Below are positions 1 through 8,673 of a stretch of 64,000 bases of DNA, one piece after another. Source of the stretch: Jannaschia sp. M317 (GTDB taxonomy: Bacteria; Pseudomonadota; Alphaproteobacteria; Rhodobacterales; Rhodobacteraceae); assembly GCF_025141175.1 (NCBI RefSeq), contig NZ_CP081155.1, forward strand, positions 1,889,001 through 1,953,000. The letters run 5' to 3'. The position numbers were made by a program, and so were the translations under genes. Under the pieces are notes generated by a model, which saw only the letters and a list, made by a program, of their open reading frames with translations, was not told the DNA's origin and searched no databases. Every line of letters starts with the position of its first letter. The first letter of the stretch is position 1.

Positions 1-113
1 TCGTTATCGACGAGAACGGCCAGCGTGTGACGTTCCTGCACGTCCGAGAAGGTCGGGCGGAGGTTGTAGGCAGAATGGCTGGTAGAGCCCTTTTTGAGTT
101 TCAGCGGGGACAT
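1..113 (-). CDS. ilvN: Acetolactate synthase small (regulatory) subunit, N-terminal fragment
   Basis: The first 37 codons of a gene that runs off the left edge. The ATG at 113-111 opens MSPLKLKKGSTSHSAYNLRP and continues to HTLAVLVDN, which I recognise as the N-terminus of the IlvN/IlvH ACT-domain subunit that mediates valine feedback on acetolactate synthase in branched-chain amino acid synthesis. The large subunit gene lies 0.9 kb upstream on the same strand, but a gene on the other strand sits between them, so the usual tight ilvBN arrangement is broken. The family is normally about 160-190 residues, so most of the protein is outside the window. Confidence 0.85.
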   Translation of the reverse strand, partial: MSPLKLKKGSTSHSAYNLRPTFSDVQERHTLAVLVDN

Positions 114-391
114 GTCGGACCTTTCGGTTGCTGGCGGTCTTGTGGCGCGACCGGATGGGAATGGAAAGCGGCGGATTGCCGGGCGCGGCCTTTGGTCGGC
201 ATCGATTGGCCGGTGGCCCTATGCTCGGCGGAATTCCCGCCAGCCCGCGGGCGACTGGCTGCCGATCCGGGGCGGAGGCTGGCCAGGTTTGACGCGTCCC
301 GGACGGTGCGCTGGCGCGTGGGGGCGGGCAGGACCCAGTGATTGTGCCGAGGCGGCGCAGCACGCGTCGTCCGAGAAGAGGAGATCGAGAA

Positions 392-772
392 ATGACCAAG
401 ATCATGACCGCGACCCTGTGGGCCGTTCTGGGCGCAGGCGCCGCATTGGCCATGGGCCATGCCACCTGGGACACCGATGGCGACGGTGCGCTGTCCCCGG
501 TCGAGTTCCGCATGGGCGTCGACGGCCTGGGCGTCCACGGCGGCTTCGACGCCGATGGCAGCGGCCTTTTGGGCGAAGCCGAGTGGGACCCGCTGGCCGA
601 AATAGGGGACCACGTCAACATGGACCTCAACGGCGACGGCGGCGTCGATTCCGCTGAGTTCGGGGCGGTTCTGTTCAACCGCTACGACACCGACGGGTCC
701 GCCACCATCGACGCGACCGAGATCGGCGCACTGGACGCGGATCTGGCCGCAGGCGGGTTGCTGGCGCAGTAG
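392..772 (+). CDS. Small EF-hand calcium-binding protein with signal peptide
   Basis: 126 residues. An N-terminal hydrophobic signal (about 1-21, ending in an Ala-rich stretch) suggests export. Four EF-hand loops follow, at about 27-38 (DTDGDGALSPVE), 53-64 (DADGSGLLGEAE), 78-89 (DLNGDGGVDSAE) and 99-110 (DTDGSATIDATE), each with Asp at loop position 1 and Glu at position 12. The start at 392 is chosen because GAAGAGGAG lies 9-10 bases upstream and the signal peptide begins there; an upstream ATG at 338 adds only Arg-rich residues. It sits alone between ilvB and ilvN on the opposite strand. Calcium binding follows from the loops; the biological role is unknown. Confidence 0.85.
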   Translation: MTKIMTATLWAVLGAGAALAMGHATWDTDGDGALSPVEFRMGVDGLGVHGGFDADGSGLLGEAEWDPLAEIGDHVNMDLNGDGGVDSAEFGAVLFNRYDTDGSATIDATEIGALDADLAAGGLLAQ

Positions 773-999
773 GTTCGCGCCCGGGCGGGGGCCGTCAGGG
801 CGCATGGGCCCGGTCCTCGTCCGCAGTCGCGGGGGCATGGAACCGGCGATCGGTCCAAGGTCGCAAGACATGGGATGTTGGCCACCGCGCATCATACCCG
901 GGTCCGGATTGCGAACCGCCTTTTCCTTGGCAAGGGCGGTGGCGGGCGGGCCGGGTGGGCGCAGGCACATGGCCTGCGCCACCTCTGGCGAGGTCTGGG

Positions 1000-2754
<1,755 letters not shown>

Positions 2755-2784
2755 CGTTCCATTCCTTTTATCCCGCCTCTGACG

Positions 2785-2814
2785 AAAAACCCCCGGAGAG
2801 GGTGTCTCCGGGGG
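2785..2814 (-). terminator. Attenuator terminator in the ilvB leader
   Basis: On the minus strand this reads CCCCCGGAGA, a 5-base loop, TCTCCGGGGG and then TTTTT: a perfect 10-bp stem (2805-2814 with 2790-2799) plus a U-run at 2789-2785. It stands 31 bases before the ilvB start codon and 32 bases after the stop codon of the leader peptide, where a transcription attenuator is expected. Its 5' arm competes with the antiterminator listed next. Confidence 0.85.
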
Positions 2815-2860
2815 CGCATGGTTACCATTATGGTCGCTGATCAAATCAGCCCATGCACCC
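2812..2860 (-). promoter_or_regulatory. Antiterminator stem of the ilv attenuator
   Basis: On the minus strand GGGTGCATGG (2860-2851) can pair with CCATGCGCCC (2821-2812), nine of ten bases. The upstream arm overlaps the end of the leader peptide reading frame and the downstream arm takes three bases of the terminator 5' arm, so the two folds are mutually exclusive. A small internal hairpin ACCATAATGGT lies in the loop. A ribosome stalled at the Leu/Val/Ile codons (2881-2867) would leave the upstream arm free and favour read-through. The pairing is seen in the sequence; the mechanism is inferred from known amino acid attenuators. Confidence 0.7.
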
Positions 2861-2890
2861 TGTTCCGACAATTACGAGAAGCGTGTTCAT
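2846..2890 (-). CDS. Branched-chain amino acid leader peptide (attenuator)
   Basis: A 14-codon reading frame, MNTLLVIVGTGCMG, with five consecutive control codons Leu-Leu-Val-Ile-Val, which are exactly the three end products of the pathway. AAGGAA lies 8 bases upstream of its ATG. It is followed within 90 bases by an antiterminator/terminator pair and then ilvB. The composition, position and downstream structures together identify a leader peptide that senses charged tRNA for Leu, Val and Ile. It is too short for ordinary gene finding. Confidence 0.85.
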   Translation of the reverse strand: MNTLLVIVGTGCMG

Positions 2891-2914
2891 TCGTGGTTCC
2901 TTGTCCTGACGGTA

Positions 2915-2942
2915 TCCATACCGATGCAGCACCGGGGGTCAA
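2915..2942 (-). promoter_or_regulatory. Possible promoter of the ilvB leader transcript
   Basis: On the minus strand TTGACC (2942-2937) is followed after 16 bases by TATGGA (2920-2915), about 25 bases before the leader-peptide ATG. The -35 match is good and the -10 match weak. The position just upstream of the leader is the main support. Confidence 0.35.
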
Positions 2943-3007
2943 CCGGGGTTGTTGGAGAAAATTGCGGTCGTTGGTATTTTTCTTGTCGTTTGTTGCGTGA
3001 GGCGGGG

Positions 3008-3183
3008 TCAGGTGGGCCCGATCTGCCGGGCATCGTCCTCGGCATGGCTGGCCAACTCGGCCACTTGGGCGCGGCCGTCCCATGGTTCGCCTTGGTTGCT
3101 GATGATGCTGCTGTCTTCGGTGTAATGGGCGGCGATCGCCTCGGTCGCGCCGGATTCCAGGCCTCGGTATGGGCCTGTGCCAT
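3008..3183 (-). pseudogene. Remnant of an NTF2-like (SnoaL/DUF4440 type) gene, frameshifted
   Basis: From the ATG at 3183 the frame gives MAQAHTEAWN and then loses sense. One base later the frame reads SGATEAIAAHYTEDSSIISN, then QGEPWDGRAQVAELA and a stop at 3010-3008. Joined, the two frames give the characteristic start of an NTF2-like protein (helix with HTEAWNSG, then AIAAHYTEDSSI, then GEPWDGRAQV), so one base is missing near 3153. Only about 58 residues remain against roughly 120 in the family; the last residues (AEDDARQIG) resemble the family C-terminus, so an internal deletion is likely as well. No function is expected. Confidence 0.65.
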
Positions 3184-3275
3184 GGTCGTGCTCGACTTGC
3201 TGGATATGCGTTTATCCCTCTGACGCGCGCTGGGACATGCGACCGCCGCCCTGTCTAACGGCGGTCGCCGGTGTC

Positions 3276-4325
3276 TCAGCCGATCGCCAGACCGGCCAGC
3301 GCCATCCACAGCGGGATCGACAGGATCGCAACCGGGGTGCCCAGGCCGGTCGATGTACCGACATAGGCCGAGGGGTTCGCTTCGGGCAGGGCACCGCGCA
3401 TCGTCGGAGGGCCCGAGATGTCCGAGGACGAGGCCGCCATCACCGCCAGCAACACGACGCCCCCTTCGGAAAAGCCGGTCAGGTGGTGCGCCAGCAGGCC
3501 CGCGCCAAAGCCCAGCGCGCCGTGCGCCAGCGGGGCCAGCAGACCATAGGCCAGATAGGCATGGGCGACCTTGCGCAACTCGGACAGCCGGGACCAGGCC
3601 TCCATCCCCATGATCAGCATCAGGATCGACAGCAGACCCCGGAACAGCGGCTCGTAGAAGCTTTTGTAGACCGAGTCGGGCTCGGCGAAGATGCCGATGG
3701 CCAGGCCGATCAGCAGGGCCGAGATGGCGGGGCTTTTGAACGTGTCCGACAGGATGCCGGACAGCAGACCGCCGCCCAGCCCCTCGACCCGAGGGGGGGC
3801 GCCGCCCAGCGTCAGGGTGCCGCCGCCAGAGGCCGCCGCCCGCCGGGCCACGCTGACCTTGGCCAGAACGATGGCCGTGACCAGCGCTGCGATATCCATG
3901 AACGGGTAAAGCGCGCCGATGAACCCCTCATAGGCCACGCCTTCGTCGTCCAGCACCGCCATGCCAGCCGCCAGCGTCGAGGCGGAAACCGCTCCGAACA
4001 ACCCCGCTGTCGCCAACCCGTCGACCCGCGAAACGCCCCGCCACCGCGCCAGCGTGCCCGCACCCAACAGAACGATGCCCACGCCCACGACCGCCGCCAG
4101 CACCGCCGGCACGGCCAGTTCCGCCAGATTCGCCTCGCGCACGGAAATCCCGGCCCCCAGCCCAACCTTGAGCAAGAGCAGCATGACGACGAACTTGTAG
4201 ACCGGATCGGGCACCTCCAGCTTGCTGCCCATCGCAGCCAGCAGCATCCCCCCGATCAGAAAGGCGAGTGTCGGTTTCTGGACCTGGTCCAGAACGGTGG
4301 CGAAAATGCCAAAGACGATATCCAT
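3276..4325 (-). CDS. sbtA: SbtA-type sodium-dependent bicarbonate transporter
   Basis: 349 residues, polytopic inner-membrane protein of the Sbt_1 (formerly DUF897) family. It follows cyanobacterial SbtA along its whole length: KPTLAFLIGGMLLAAMGSKL near the N-terminus, GALYPFMDIAALVTAIV in the first half, FRGLLSILMLIMGMEAWSRL and SSSDISGPPTMRGALPEANP in the second, consistent with two inverted five-helix halves. The cytosolic loop between the halves is short and Gly/Ala-rich. Expected activity is Na+/HCO3- symport; the substrate in a heterotroph is inferred by homology. It is transcribed divergently from a LysR regulator across a 96-bp gap that contains a perfect palindrome, a layout typical of a regulator and its target. 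No SbtB-like PII gene is adjacent. Confidence 0.88.
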   Translation of the reverse strand: MDIVFGIFATVLDQVQKPTLAFLIGGMLLAAMGSKLEVPDPVYKFVVMLLLLKVGLGAGISVREANLAELAVPAVLAAVVGVGIVLLGAGTLARWRGVSRVDGLATAGLFGAVSASTLAAGMAVLDDEGVAYEGFIGALYPFMDIAALVTAIVLAKVSVARRAAASGGGTLTLGGAPPRVEGLGGGLLSGILSDTFKSPAISALLIGLAIGIFAEPDSVYKSFYEPLFRGLLSILMLIMGMEAWSRLSELRKVAHAYLAYGLLAPLAHGALGFGAGLLAHHLTGFSEGGVVLLAVMAASSSDISGPPTMRGALPEANPSAYVGTSTGLGTPVAILSIPLWMALAGLAIG

Positions 4326-4386
4326 GGTGCGGACCCCTTGTTGCTGAGGGGGGATGTAGCTGCGGGATATTATGAATAAAAATATA

Positions 4387-4402
4387 ACTTATGATCATAA
4401 GT
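4387..4402. promoter_or_regulatory. Palindromic operator between sbtA and the LysR gene
   Basis: ACTTATGATCATAAGT is a perfect 16-bp inverted repeat in an AT-rich patch, midway between the divergent starts at 4325 and 4422. It fits the T-N11-A pattern of LysR-family sites. The AT richness against the high-G+C flanks and the central location support a binding site for the adjacent LysR protein. The binding itself is inferred. Confidence 0.6.
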
Positions 4403-4421
4403 GTTCTATATAGGTGAACGA

Positions 4422-5294
4422 ATGGGACCGCTGAATTATCATCACCTACGCTACTTCCACGAAGTCGCGCGCGAGGGGCACCTGGGCCGCGCAGCGGACC
4501 GTATGAACGTGTCCCAATCCGCCTTGTCCATTCAGGTCAAACAGTTGGAGGAACGGCTGGGCCATCCTCTCTTTGATCGCGTTGGCCGAAGACTGGTCCT
4601 GACGGAAGCGGGGCGCATCGCGCTGGACCATGCCGACCGGATCTTTGGCGCGGGCGAAGAGTTGCTGGCCTCCTTGCGCGGCGAATCGACGGCGCAGCCG
4701 CTGCGGGTCGGGGCGCTGTCGACCCTGTCGCGCAACTTCCAGATGCAGTTCCTTCGGCCTCTTCTGGTCGATGGGGCCTGCGACATCGAATTGAAGAGCG
4801 GGAACATGAGCGTTCTGCTGGACGCTCTCCGGGCGCTGACGCTGGACGTGGTGCTGACGACGGATGTCCCACAGGGGGCCGAGGCGGACGATCTGGCCGC
4901 GCAGCGCGTCGCCGAACAGGCGGTGGGCCTGCATGGGGCACCGGCCCGTCTGAGCCACAGCAGCCTGCGCGATACCCTGGCCAGTGAGCCGCTGATCTTG
5001 CCGACCGACGGCGCGATCCGGGCCGGGCTGCAGGCGCTGGCACAGCGGCTGGACGTGGTGCCCCGCGTGGTGGCCGATGTGGACGACATGGCCATGGTGC
5101 GCCTGTTGGCGCGCGAAGGCGTGGGCCTGGCCGTGGCCCCTGCGGTGGTTCTGGCCGATGAGATCGCGTCGGGTCGCCTCGCCTCCGCGCCCTTTGATCT
5201 GCCGATTCGCACCCGGTTCTATGCCGTCACGATCCGCCGCCGCTTCCCGCATCCGGCATTGGCGGACCTGCTGGCCGCACAGGCCAGCGGTTAA
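4422..5294 (+). CDS. LysR-family transcriptional regulator (NhaR-like), likely regulator of sbtA
   Basis: 290 residues. The N-terminal winged helix-turn-helix (about 3-62) reads NYHHLRYFHEVAREGHLGRA, then ADRMNVSQSALSIQVKQLEE and FDRVGRRLVLTEAG; the remainder is a LysR effector-binding domain. The opening NYHHLRYF resembles the NhaR subgroup. The start at 4422 is preferred (AGGTGA four bases upstream); a GTG at 4401 would overlap the palindrome. Cyanobacterial sbtA is controlled by LysR proteins of the CcmR/CmpR type, so control of sbtA here is plausible but only inferred from position. The stop codon overlaps that of the convergent LysE gene by three bases. Confidence 0.85.
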   Translation: MGPLNYHHLRYFHEVAREGHLGRAADRMNVSQSALSIQVKQLEERLGHPLFDRVGRRLVLTEAGRIALDHADRIFGAGEELLASLRGESTAQPLRVGALSTLSRNFQMQFLRPLLVDGACDIELKSGNMSVLLDALRALTLDVVLTTDVPQGAEADDLAAQRVAEQAVGLHGAPARLSHSSLRDTLASEPLILPTDGAIRAGLQALAQRLDVVPRVVADVDDMAMVRLLAREGVGLAVAPAVVLADEIASGRLASAPFDLPIRTRFYAVTIRRRFPHPALADLLAAQASG

Positions 5295-5896
5295 CGCGTC
5301 GCGAGCAGGGCACCGCCCCCAATGAGGAATCCGCCGCTGGCGTAGGCCATGCGCCTGCGCGCCGCTGCGCTGTGCAAGAGCCGCCGGGCACGGGCCGCTG
5401 CCAGGGCGTATACGCCCAGCACTCCCCCCACGATCCCGGTCGAGGTCGCCATCAGCAGCGCCAGCTGCGGCCCGACCGGAGCCGACGGGTCGATGAACTG
5501 CGCCAAAAACGCCCCATAGAACAGGATTGCCTTGGGGTTCAGCACGCCAGTCAGGAACCCTGCGCGCATGCTGTCCCCCGCGTGCGCGCGCAGCTCGTCA
5601 GGCTCGGGTGCCCGCGCCGCTCGGATCTGGGCGAGTCCGAGCCAGACCAGATAGACCACACCGGCCCATTTGAGCATCGCGAAGGCCAACGCAGATTGCG
5701 CCAGAACAAACCCCAGACCCAATTGTGCTACCGCAATAACAACCAGCCCGCCCGCCATGTCACCTAAGATGCAGCATAGGGCGGCGGGCATCCCCCGTGA
5801 CAAGGCCTGACTCAGCACCATGAAGACGCTTGGCCCTGGAACGAGGCAAAGCAGAGTGTAGGCAATCGCATATGTGGCCCAGATTTCGAACGTCAT
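5291..5896 (-). CDS. LysE/RhtB-family amino acid exporter
   Basis: 201 residues with about six hydrophobic helices. The N-terminal LVPGPSVFMVLSQALSRGMP and the following GDMAGGLVVIAVAQLGLGFV are typical of the LysE/RhtB family, inner-membrane exporters of amino acids and homoserine lactones. LKWAGVVYLVWLGLAQIR and the GVLNPKAILFYGAFLAQFI segment are the other family signatures. The start MTFEIWATY at 5896 matches family N-termini; the in-frame upstream ATG at 5965 would add 23 residues without a membrane segment. The gene is convergent with the LysR gene, stops overlapping at ttaa. Substrate cannot be told from sequence. Confidence 0.85.
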   Translation of the reverse strand: MTFEIWATYAIAYTLLCLVPGPSVFMVLSQALSRGMPAALCCILGDMAGGLVVIAVAQLGLGFVLAQSALAFAMLKWAGVVYLVWLGLAQIRAARAPEPDELRAHAGDSMRAGFLTGVLNPKAILFYGAFLAQFIDPSAPVGPQLALLMATSTGIVGGVLGVYALAAARARRLLHSAAARRRMAYASGGFLIGGGALLATR

Positions 5897-5993
5897 CGTA
5901 GCATCGACCTTGGGTTTGACTGCCTTTAGCGCGGTCAGGCTAGGTGCGCGCACCCGTCTTGCCAAGCCTCGCGCCCCATGCCACCCCGAAAGG

Positions 5994-6707
5994 ATGAACG
6001 CATTGCAAGACGCCCTCCGCTCTGGCCGCGCGCTGCGCGGGTTGTGGCAGAACCTGCCGGGCCCCGAAGCCGCCGAAATCGCGGCAAACGCCGGGTTCGA
6101 TTTCCTCGTGATCGACGGGGAACACGGGCCCTGGGATCCTACCGATATCCGTCACCGCCTGATCGCCGCGCCAGACGCCGTGGTCCGGGTGCCAGTCAAT
6201 GAGGATTGGCTGTTGAAACAGGCGCTGGACCTGGGCGCACGCACGGTCCTGATCCCCATGGTCGAGACGGCGGAGGCTGCGGCCAAGGCCGTGCGCGCCT
6301 GTCGCTATCCGCCTGATGGCGTGCGGGGCGTGGGGGCCATGGTGGCGCGGGCCGGGGGCTGGGGCAGGGACACCGGTTACCTTGACCGGGCCAATGCCGA
6401 GGTTTCGGTCTGGGTTCAGGCCGAAAGCCGCGCCGCGCTTGAGAACCTCGAAGACATCTGTGCCGTGCCGGGGGTGGATTGCGTGTTCCTCGGGCCCGCC
6501 GATCTGGCGTGGGACATGGGCCTGCGTCCCGATGCTCCGGAGGTAATGGACGCCTTGGCGGATGCCGTGACGCGCATCGCGGCCGCGGGCCTGGCACCGG
6601 GTATCTTTGCCGCCGACCCCGAAGGCTGGTTGGCCAAGGGTGCACGCGCCGTGTCGATGGGATCAGACGGCAGCGTTCTGGCACGTGGCCTGGCGGAGTT
6701 GCTGTGA
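5994..6707 (+). CDS. HpcH/HpaI-family class II aldolase
   Basis: 237 residues, TIM-barrel aldolase of the 2-keto-3-deoxy-sugar / 4-hydroxy-2-oxoheptanedioate group. Visible signatures are GFDFLVIDGEHGPWD (about 34-48), VRVPVNEDWLLKQALDLGAR, LIPMVETAEAA with the metal-ligand Glu, WVQAESRAALENLEDI, and DCVFLGPADLAWDMG. It would cleave or form a 2-oxo acid and pyruvate or an aldehyde; the exact substrate is unknown. Its stop overlaps the GTG start of the mutarotase-like gene (GTGA), so the two are probably translationally coupled. The AAAGG before the chosen ATG is unusually close; a TTG at 6003 with better spacing is an alternative start. Confidence 0.82.
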   Translation: MNALQDALRSGRALRGLWQNLPGPEAAEIAANAGFDFLVIDGEHGPWDPTDIRHRLIAAPDAVVRVPVNEDWLLKQALDLGARTVLIPMVETAEAAAKAVRACRYPPDGVRGVGAMVARAGGWGRDTGYLDRANAEVSVWVQAESRAALENLEDICAVPGVDCVFLGPADLAWDMGLRPDAPEVMDALADAVTRIAAAGLAPGIFAADPEGWLAKGARAVSMGSDGSVLARGLAELL

Positions 6708-7720
6708 TCACCTTGTCCGCCCAGGGCATCCGCGCCCTGTGGGAGCCAGGGGTAGGTCACCTGCCGGAGCTGGTGATCGATGGCGCACCCGTCCTTTATG
6801 CCGCGCCATGGCGGGACGAGGCCGGCATCCAGACCGACCCCGCCATCGCCCCGGTAGAGCGTCGGCTGGGCGGCACCTTTGCCTGTTGTCCCTTTGGCGG
6901 CGACGATGTGGATGGCGGGCCGATTCATGGGCAGGCCGCGAACGGGCCCTGGACGGTCGCGCGGGCCGCGCCCTCTGCCCTGACGGCGCGCTGCGCCCTG
7001 TCGCGTGGCCGGATGGAGGCGCGGATCGTTCTGCGCGACGATCATCCGGTGCTGTATCAGACCCATGTGCTGGACCTGAGCGCGCCTGCGACCTTTGCCC
7101 ATCACCCGATGCTGCACCTTGCGGGCGACGGCCATATCGCGACTGCCCCCTTGCGCGCAGTCCATTCCATCGGGGGACAGGATGACGGCACGGTTCGCCC
7201 GCTCTGGTCGCGCGATGCCCGGTCAGAGGATGACTGGATGCCCACGCCGACCGGCCCGCGCAATTGGCGCGACTATCCAGGCCCGGAGGGGGAGGACTTT
7301 CTTGCGCTGGTCACACACGCCCGGACCGGTCTGTCCTGGACGGCCGTACAGCGCCGGGCCGAGGGTGACACGATCCTGTTTCTGAAACGCGCCGAGCAAT
7401 TGCCGCTGACCTGTCTGTGGATGTCCAACGGCGGGCGGGACTATGCGCCGTGGAACGGGCGCTATCGCCGCGTTCTGGGGGTCGAGGATGCGATTTGCGC
7501 CGGGGCCGACGGGTTTGCCGCCGCGCTGTCGGGCAACAGCCGTTTCAAGGGCGAAGGCATCCCGCAGCATCTGCCGCCCGGACGCCACGTGATCCCCCAT
7601 GCCATCGTGCGGCTGGCGGGCTGTCATCTGGTGCGCGACGTGACGCCGGACGCAGGCCTGCGTATCATGACCGATGACGGCCCGATCTCGGTGCCCTTCG
7701 CCACGGAGCATTTCGCATGA
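6704..7720 (+). CDS. Aldose 1-epimerase (mutarotase)-like protein
   Basis: 338 residues. The pattern of beta-rich segments with scattered His and Asp/Glu (RRLGGTFACCPFGGDDVDGG, HHPMLHLAGDGHIATAP, TCLWMSNGGRDYAPWNGRY, VLGVEDAICAG) resembles the galactose mutarotase fold and the CLWMSNGG...VLGVEDA part is typical of sugar-epimerase-like proteins. The start is the GTG at 6704, which overlaps the aldolase stop and has GGAG six bases upstream; earlier in-frame starts would overlap the aldolase heavily. The 3' end overlaps yaiI by ATGA. A role in sugar acid metabolism with the aldolase is inferred from the coupling. The family call is less certain than that of the neighbours. Confidence 0.6.
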   Translation: MITLSAQGIRALWEPGVGHLPELVIDGAPVLYAAPWRDEAGIQTDPAIAPVERRLGGTFACCPFGGDDVDGGPIHGQAANGPWTVARAAPSALTARCALSRGRMEARIVLRDDHPVLYQTHVLDLSAPATFAHHPMLHLAGDGHIATAPLRAVHSIGGQDDGTVRPLWSRDARSEDDWMPTPTGPRNWRDYPGPEGEDFLALVTHARTGLSWTAVQRRAEGDTILFLKRAEQLPLTCLWMSNGGRDYAPWNGRYRRVLGVEDAICAGADGFAAALSGNSRFKGEGIPQHLPPGRHVIPHAIVRLAGCHLVRDVTPDAGLRIMTDDGPISVPFATEHFA

Positions 7721-8178
7721 TCTTGATCGACGCCGATGCCTGCCCCGTGAAGGCAGAGATCACCGAGGTCGCGCTGCGCCGCAACATGCAGGCGATTTTC
7801 GTCGCAGGCAGTTTCTTGCGCCTGACAGATCATCCGCTGATCAAGCTTTTCGTGGCGGGCGATGCCTTTGACGCCGCCGATGACGCCATCGCGCAGGTGG
7901 CGCGGCCCGGAACCGTGACGATCACCGCAGACATCCTGCTGGCGGAACGGGTGCTCAAGGTCGGGGGGGCCGCATTGGACCCGCGCGGGCGCGAATACAC
8001 CGAGGCCTCGATCGGCGAGACGGTGGCGACCCGCGATCTGATGGCGGAACTGCGGCCCGGTATGATGGGGCAGGCGGGGGGACAGTCCAGCGGCCCCGCC
8101 CCCTACAACGCCCGCGACCGGGCCGCGTTCAAGAACGCCCTGGACCGGGTGCTGACGCGGATCGCGCGCGTGGGCTAG
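7717..8178 (+). CDS. yaiI: YaiI/YqxD-family (UPF0178, DUF188) protein
   Basis: 153 residues. MILIDADACPVKAEI at the N-terminus, TITADILLAERVLKVGG, DPRGREYTEASIGE and RDRAAFKNALDRVL are the conserved blocks of UPF0178, a PIN-like nuclease-fold family of unknown function found widely in bacteria. The conserved N-terminal Asp residues (D5, D7) match the acidic cluster of the family. ATG overlaps the stop of the preceding gene (ATGA), making a three-gene overlapping run from 5994. The job of the protein is not known. Confidence 0.88.
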   Translation: MILIDADACPVKAEITEVALRRNMQAIFVAGSFLRLTDHPLIKLFVAGDAFDAADDAIAQVARPGTVTITADILLAERVLKVGGAALDPRGREYTEASIGETVATRDLMAELRPGMMGQAGGQSSGPAPYNARDRAAFKNALDRVLTRIARVG

Positions 8179-8234
8179 ACGTCGCGGGACTGGACAGTGA
8201 CCGCCGGGCCTGCACCATGAGGGGCGGAGGGGCC

Positions 8235-8600
8235 ATGCGATACAATAAACTCTATGCCGACGCCGCGGGCGAAAGCCACTGGACCGATATTGACGTCCCG
8301 CTGGAGCAGCGCAGTTTTGCGCCTCCGGCCCAGGCGATCGAGATTTCGGACCCTGTGCCCGCCACCCAGATGCTGTTCCTGCGTTTGCGCGCGGGCTGGG
8401 ACGAGCCTGCGCATCCGACGCCCCTGGCACAGAAGCTGATCTGCCTGCGCGGTCAGCTGCGCGTCACCGCCAGCGACGGCGCGGCGCGGGTGATCGGGCC
8501 CGGAGACGTCTGGCACATGGAGGATACCCACGGCAAAGGTCACCATACCGCCGTCATGGGCGACGAGGATTTCCTGTCCGTGATCGTGCAACACGGCTGA
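8235..8600 (+). CDS. Small cupin-domain protein
   Basis: 121 residues forming a single cupin barrel: PATQMLFLRLRAGWDEPAHP then LICLRGQLRVTASDG, VIGPGDVWHMEDTHGKGHHT with three His near the second motif, and VIVQHG at the C-terminus. The His-rich motif 2 suggests a bound metal. The start at 8235 has GGCGGAGGGG just upstream; the ATG at 8217 would place this Shine-Dalgarno inside the gene. Function cannot be assigned beyond the fold; small cupins of this kind are often sugar or auxin-like ligand binders or dioxygenase relatives. Confidence 0.75.
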   Translation: MRYNKLYADAAGESHWTDIDVPLEQRSFAPPAQAIEISDPVPATQMLFLRLRAGWDEPAHPTPLAQKLICLRGQLRVTASDGAARVIGPGDVWHMEDTHGKGHHTAVMGDEDFLSVIVQHG

Positions 8601-8657
8601 CGCAGGCCTGGTTCTTTTCCCTGCGAGAATACTCCCGGGGAGGGGACCGATGGCAGT

Positions 8658-8672
8658 GGGGGCAGCGCCCCC
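8658..8672. repeat. GC-rich intergenic hairpin (GGGGGC-AGC-GCCCCC)
   Basis: A perfect 6-bp inverted repeat with a 3-base loop, placed between the convergent cupin and trpE genes. It matches the central unit of the hairpin repeats at 41044-41060 and 49334-49352. A preceding GAATACTCCCGGGGAGGGG also resembles the motif beside those copies. It could end transcripts from both sides, but there is no T-run. Confidence 0.55.
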
Positions 8673-8673
8673 T

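Noticed and set aside
2755..2871. A longer N-terminus for ilvB starting at 2871
   Set aside because: The extra 39 residues would be encoded by the attenuator hairpin and leader; family members begin at the MSKQMTGAQ-type sequence.
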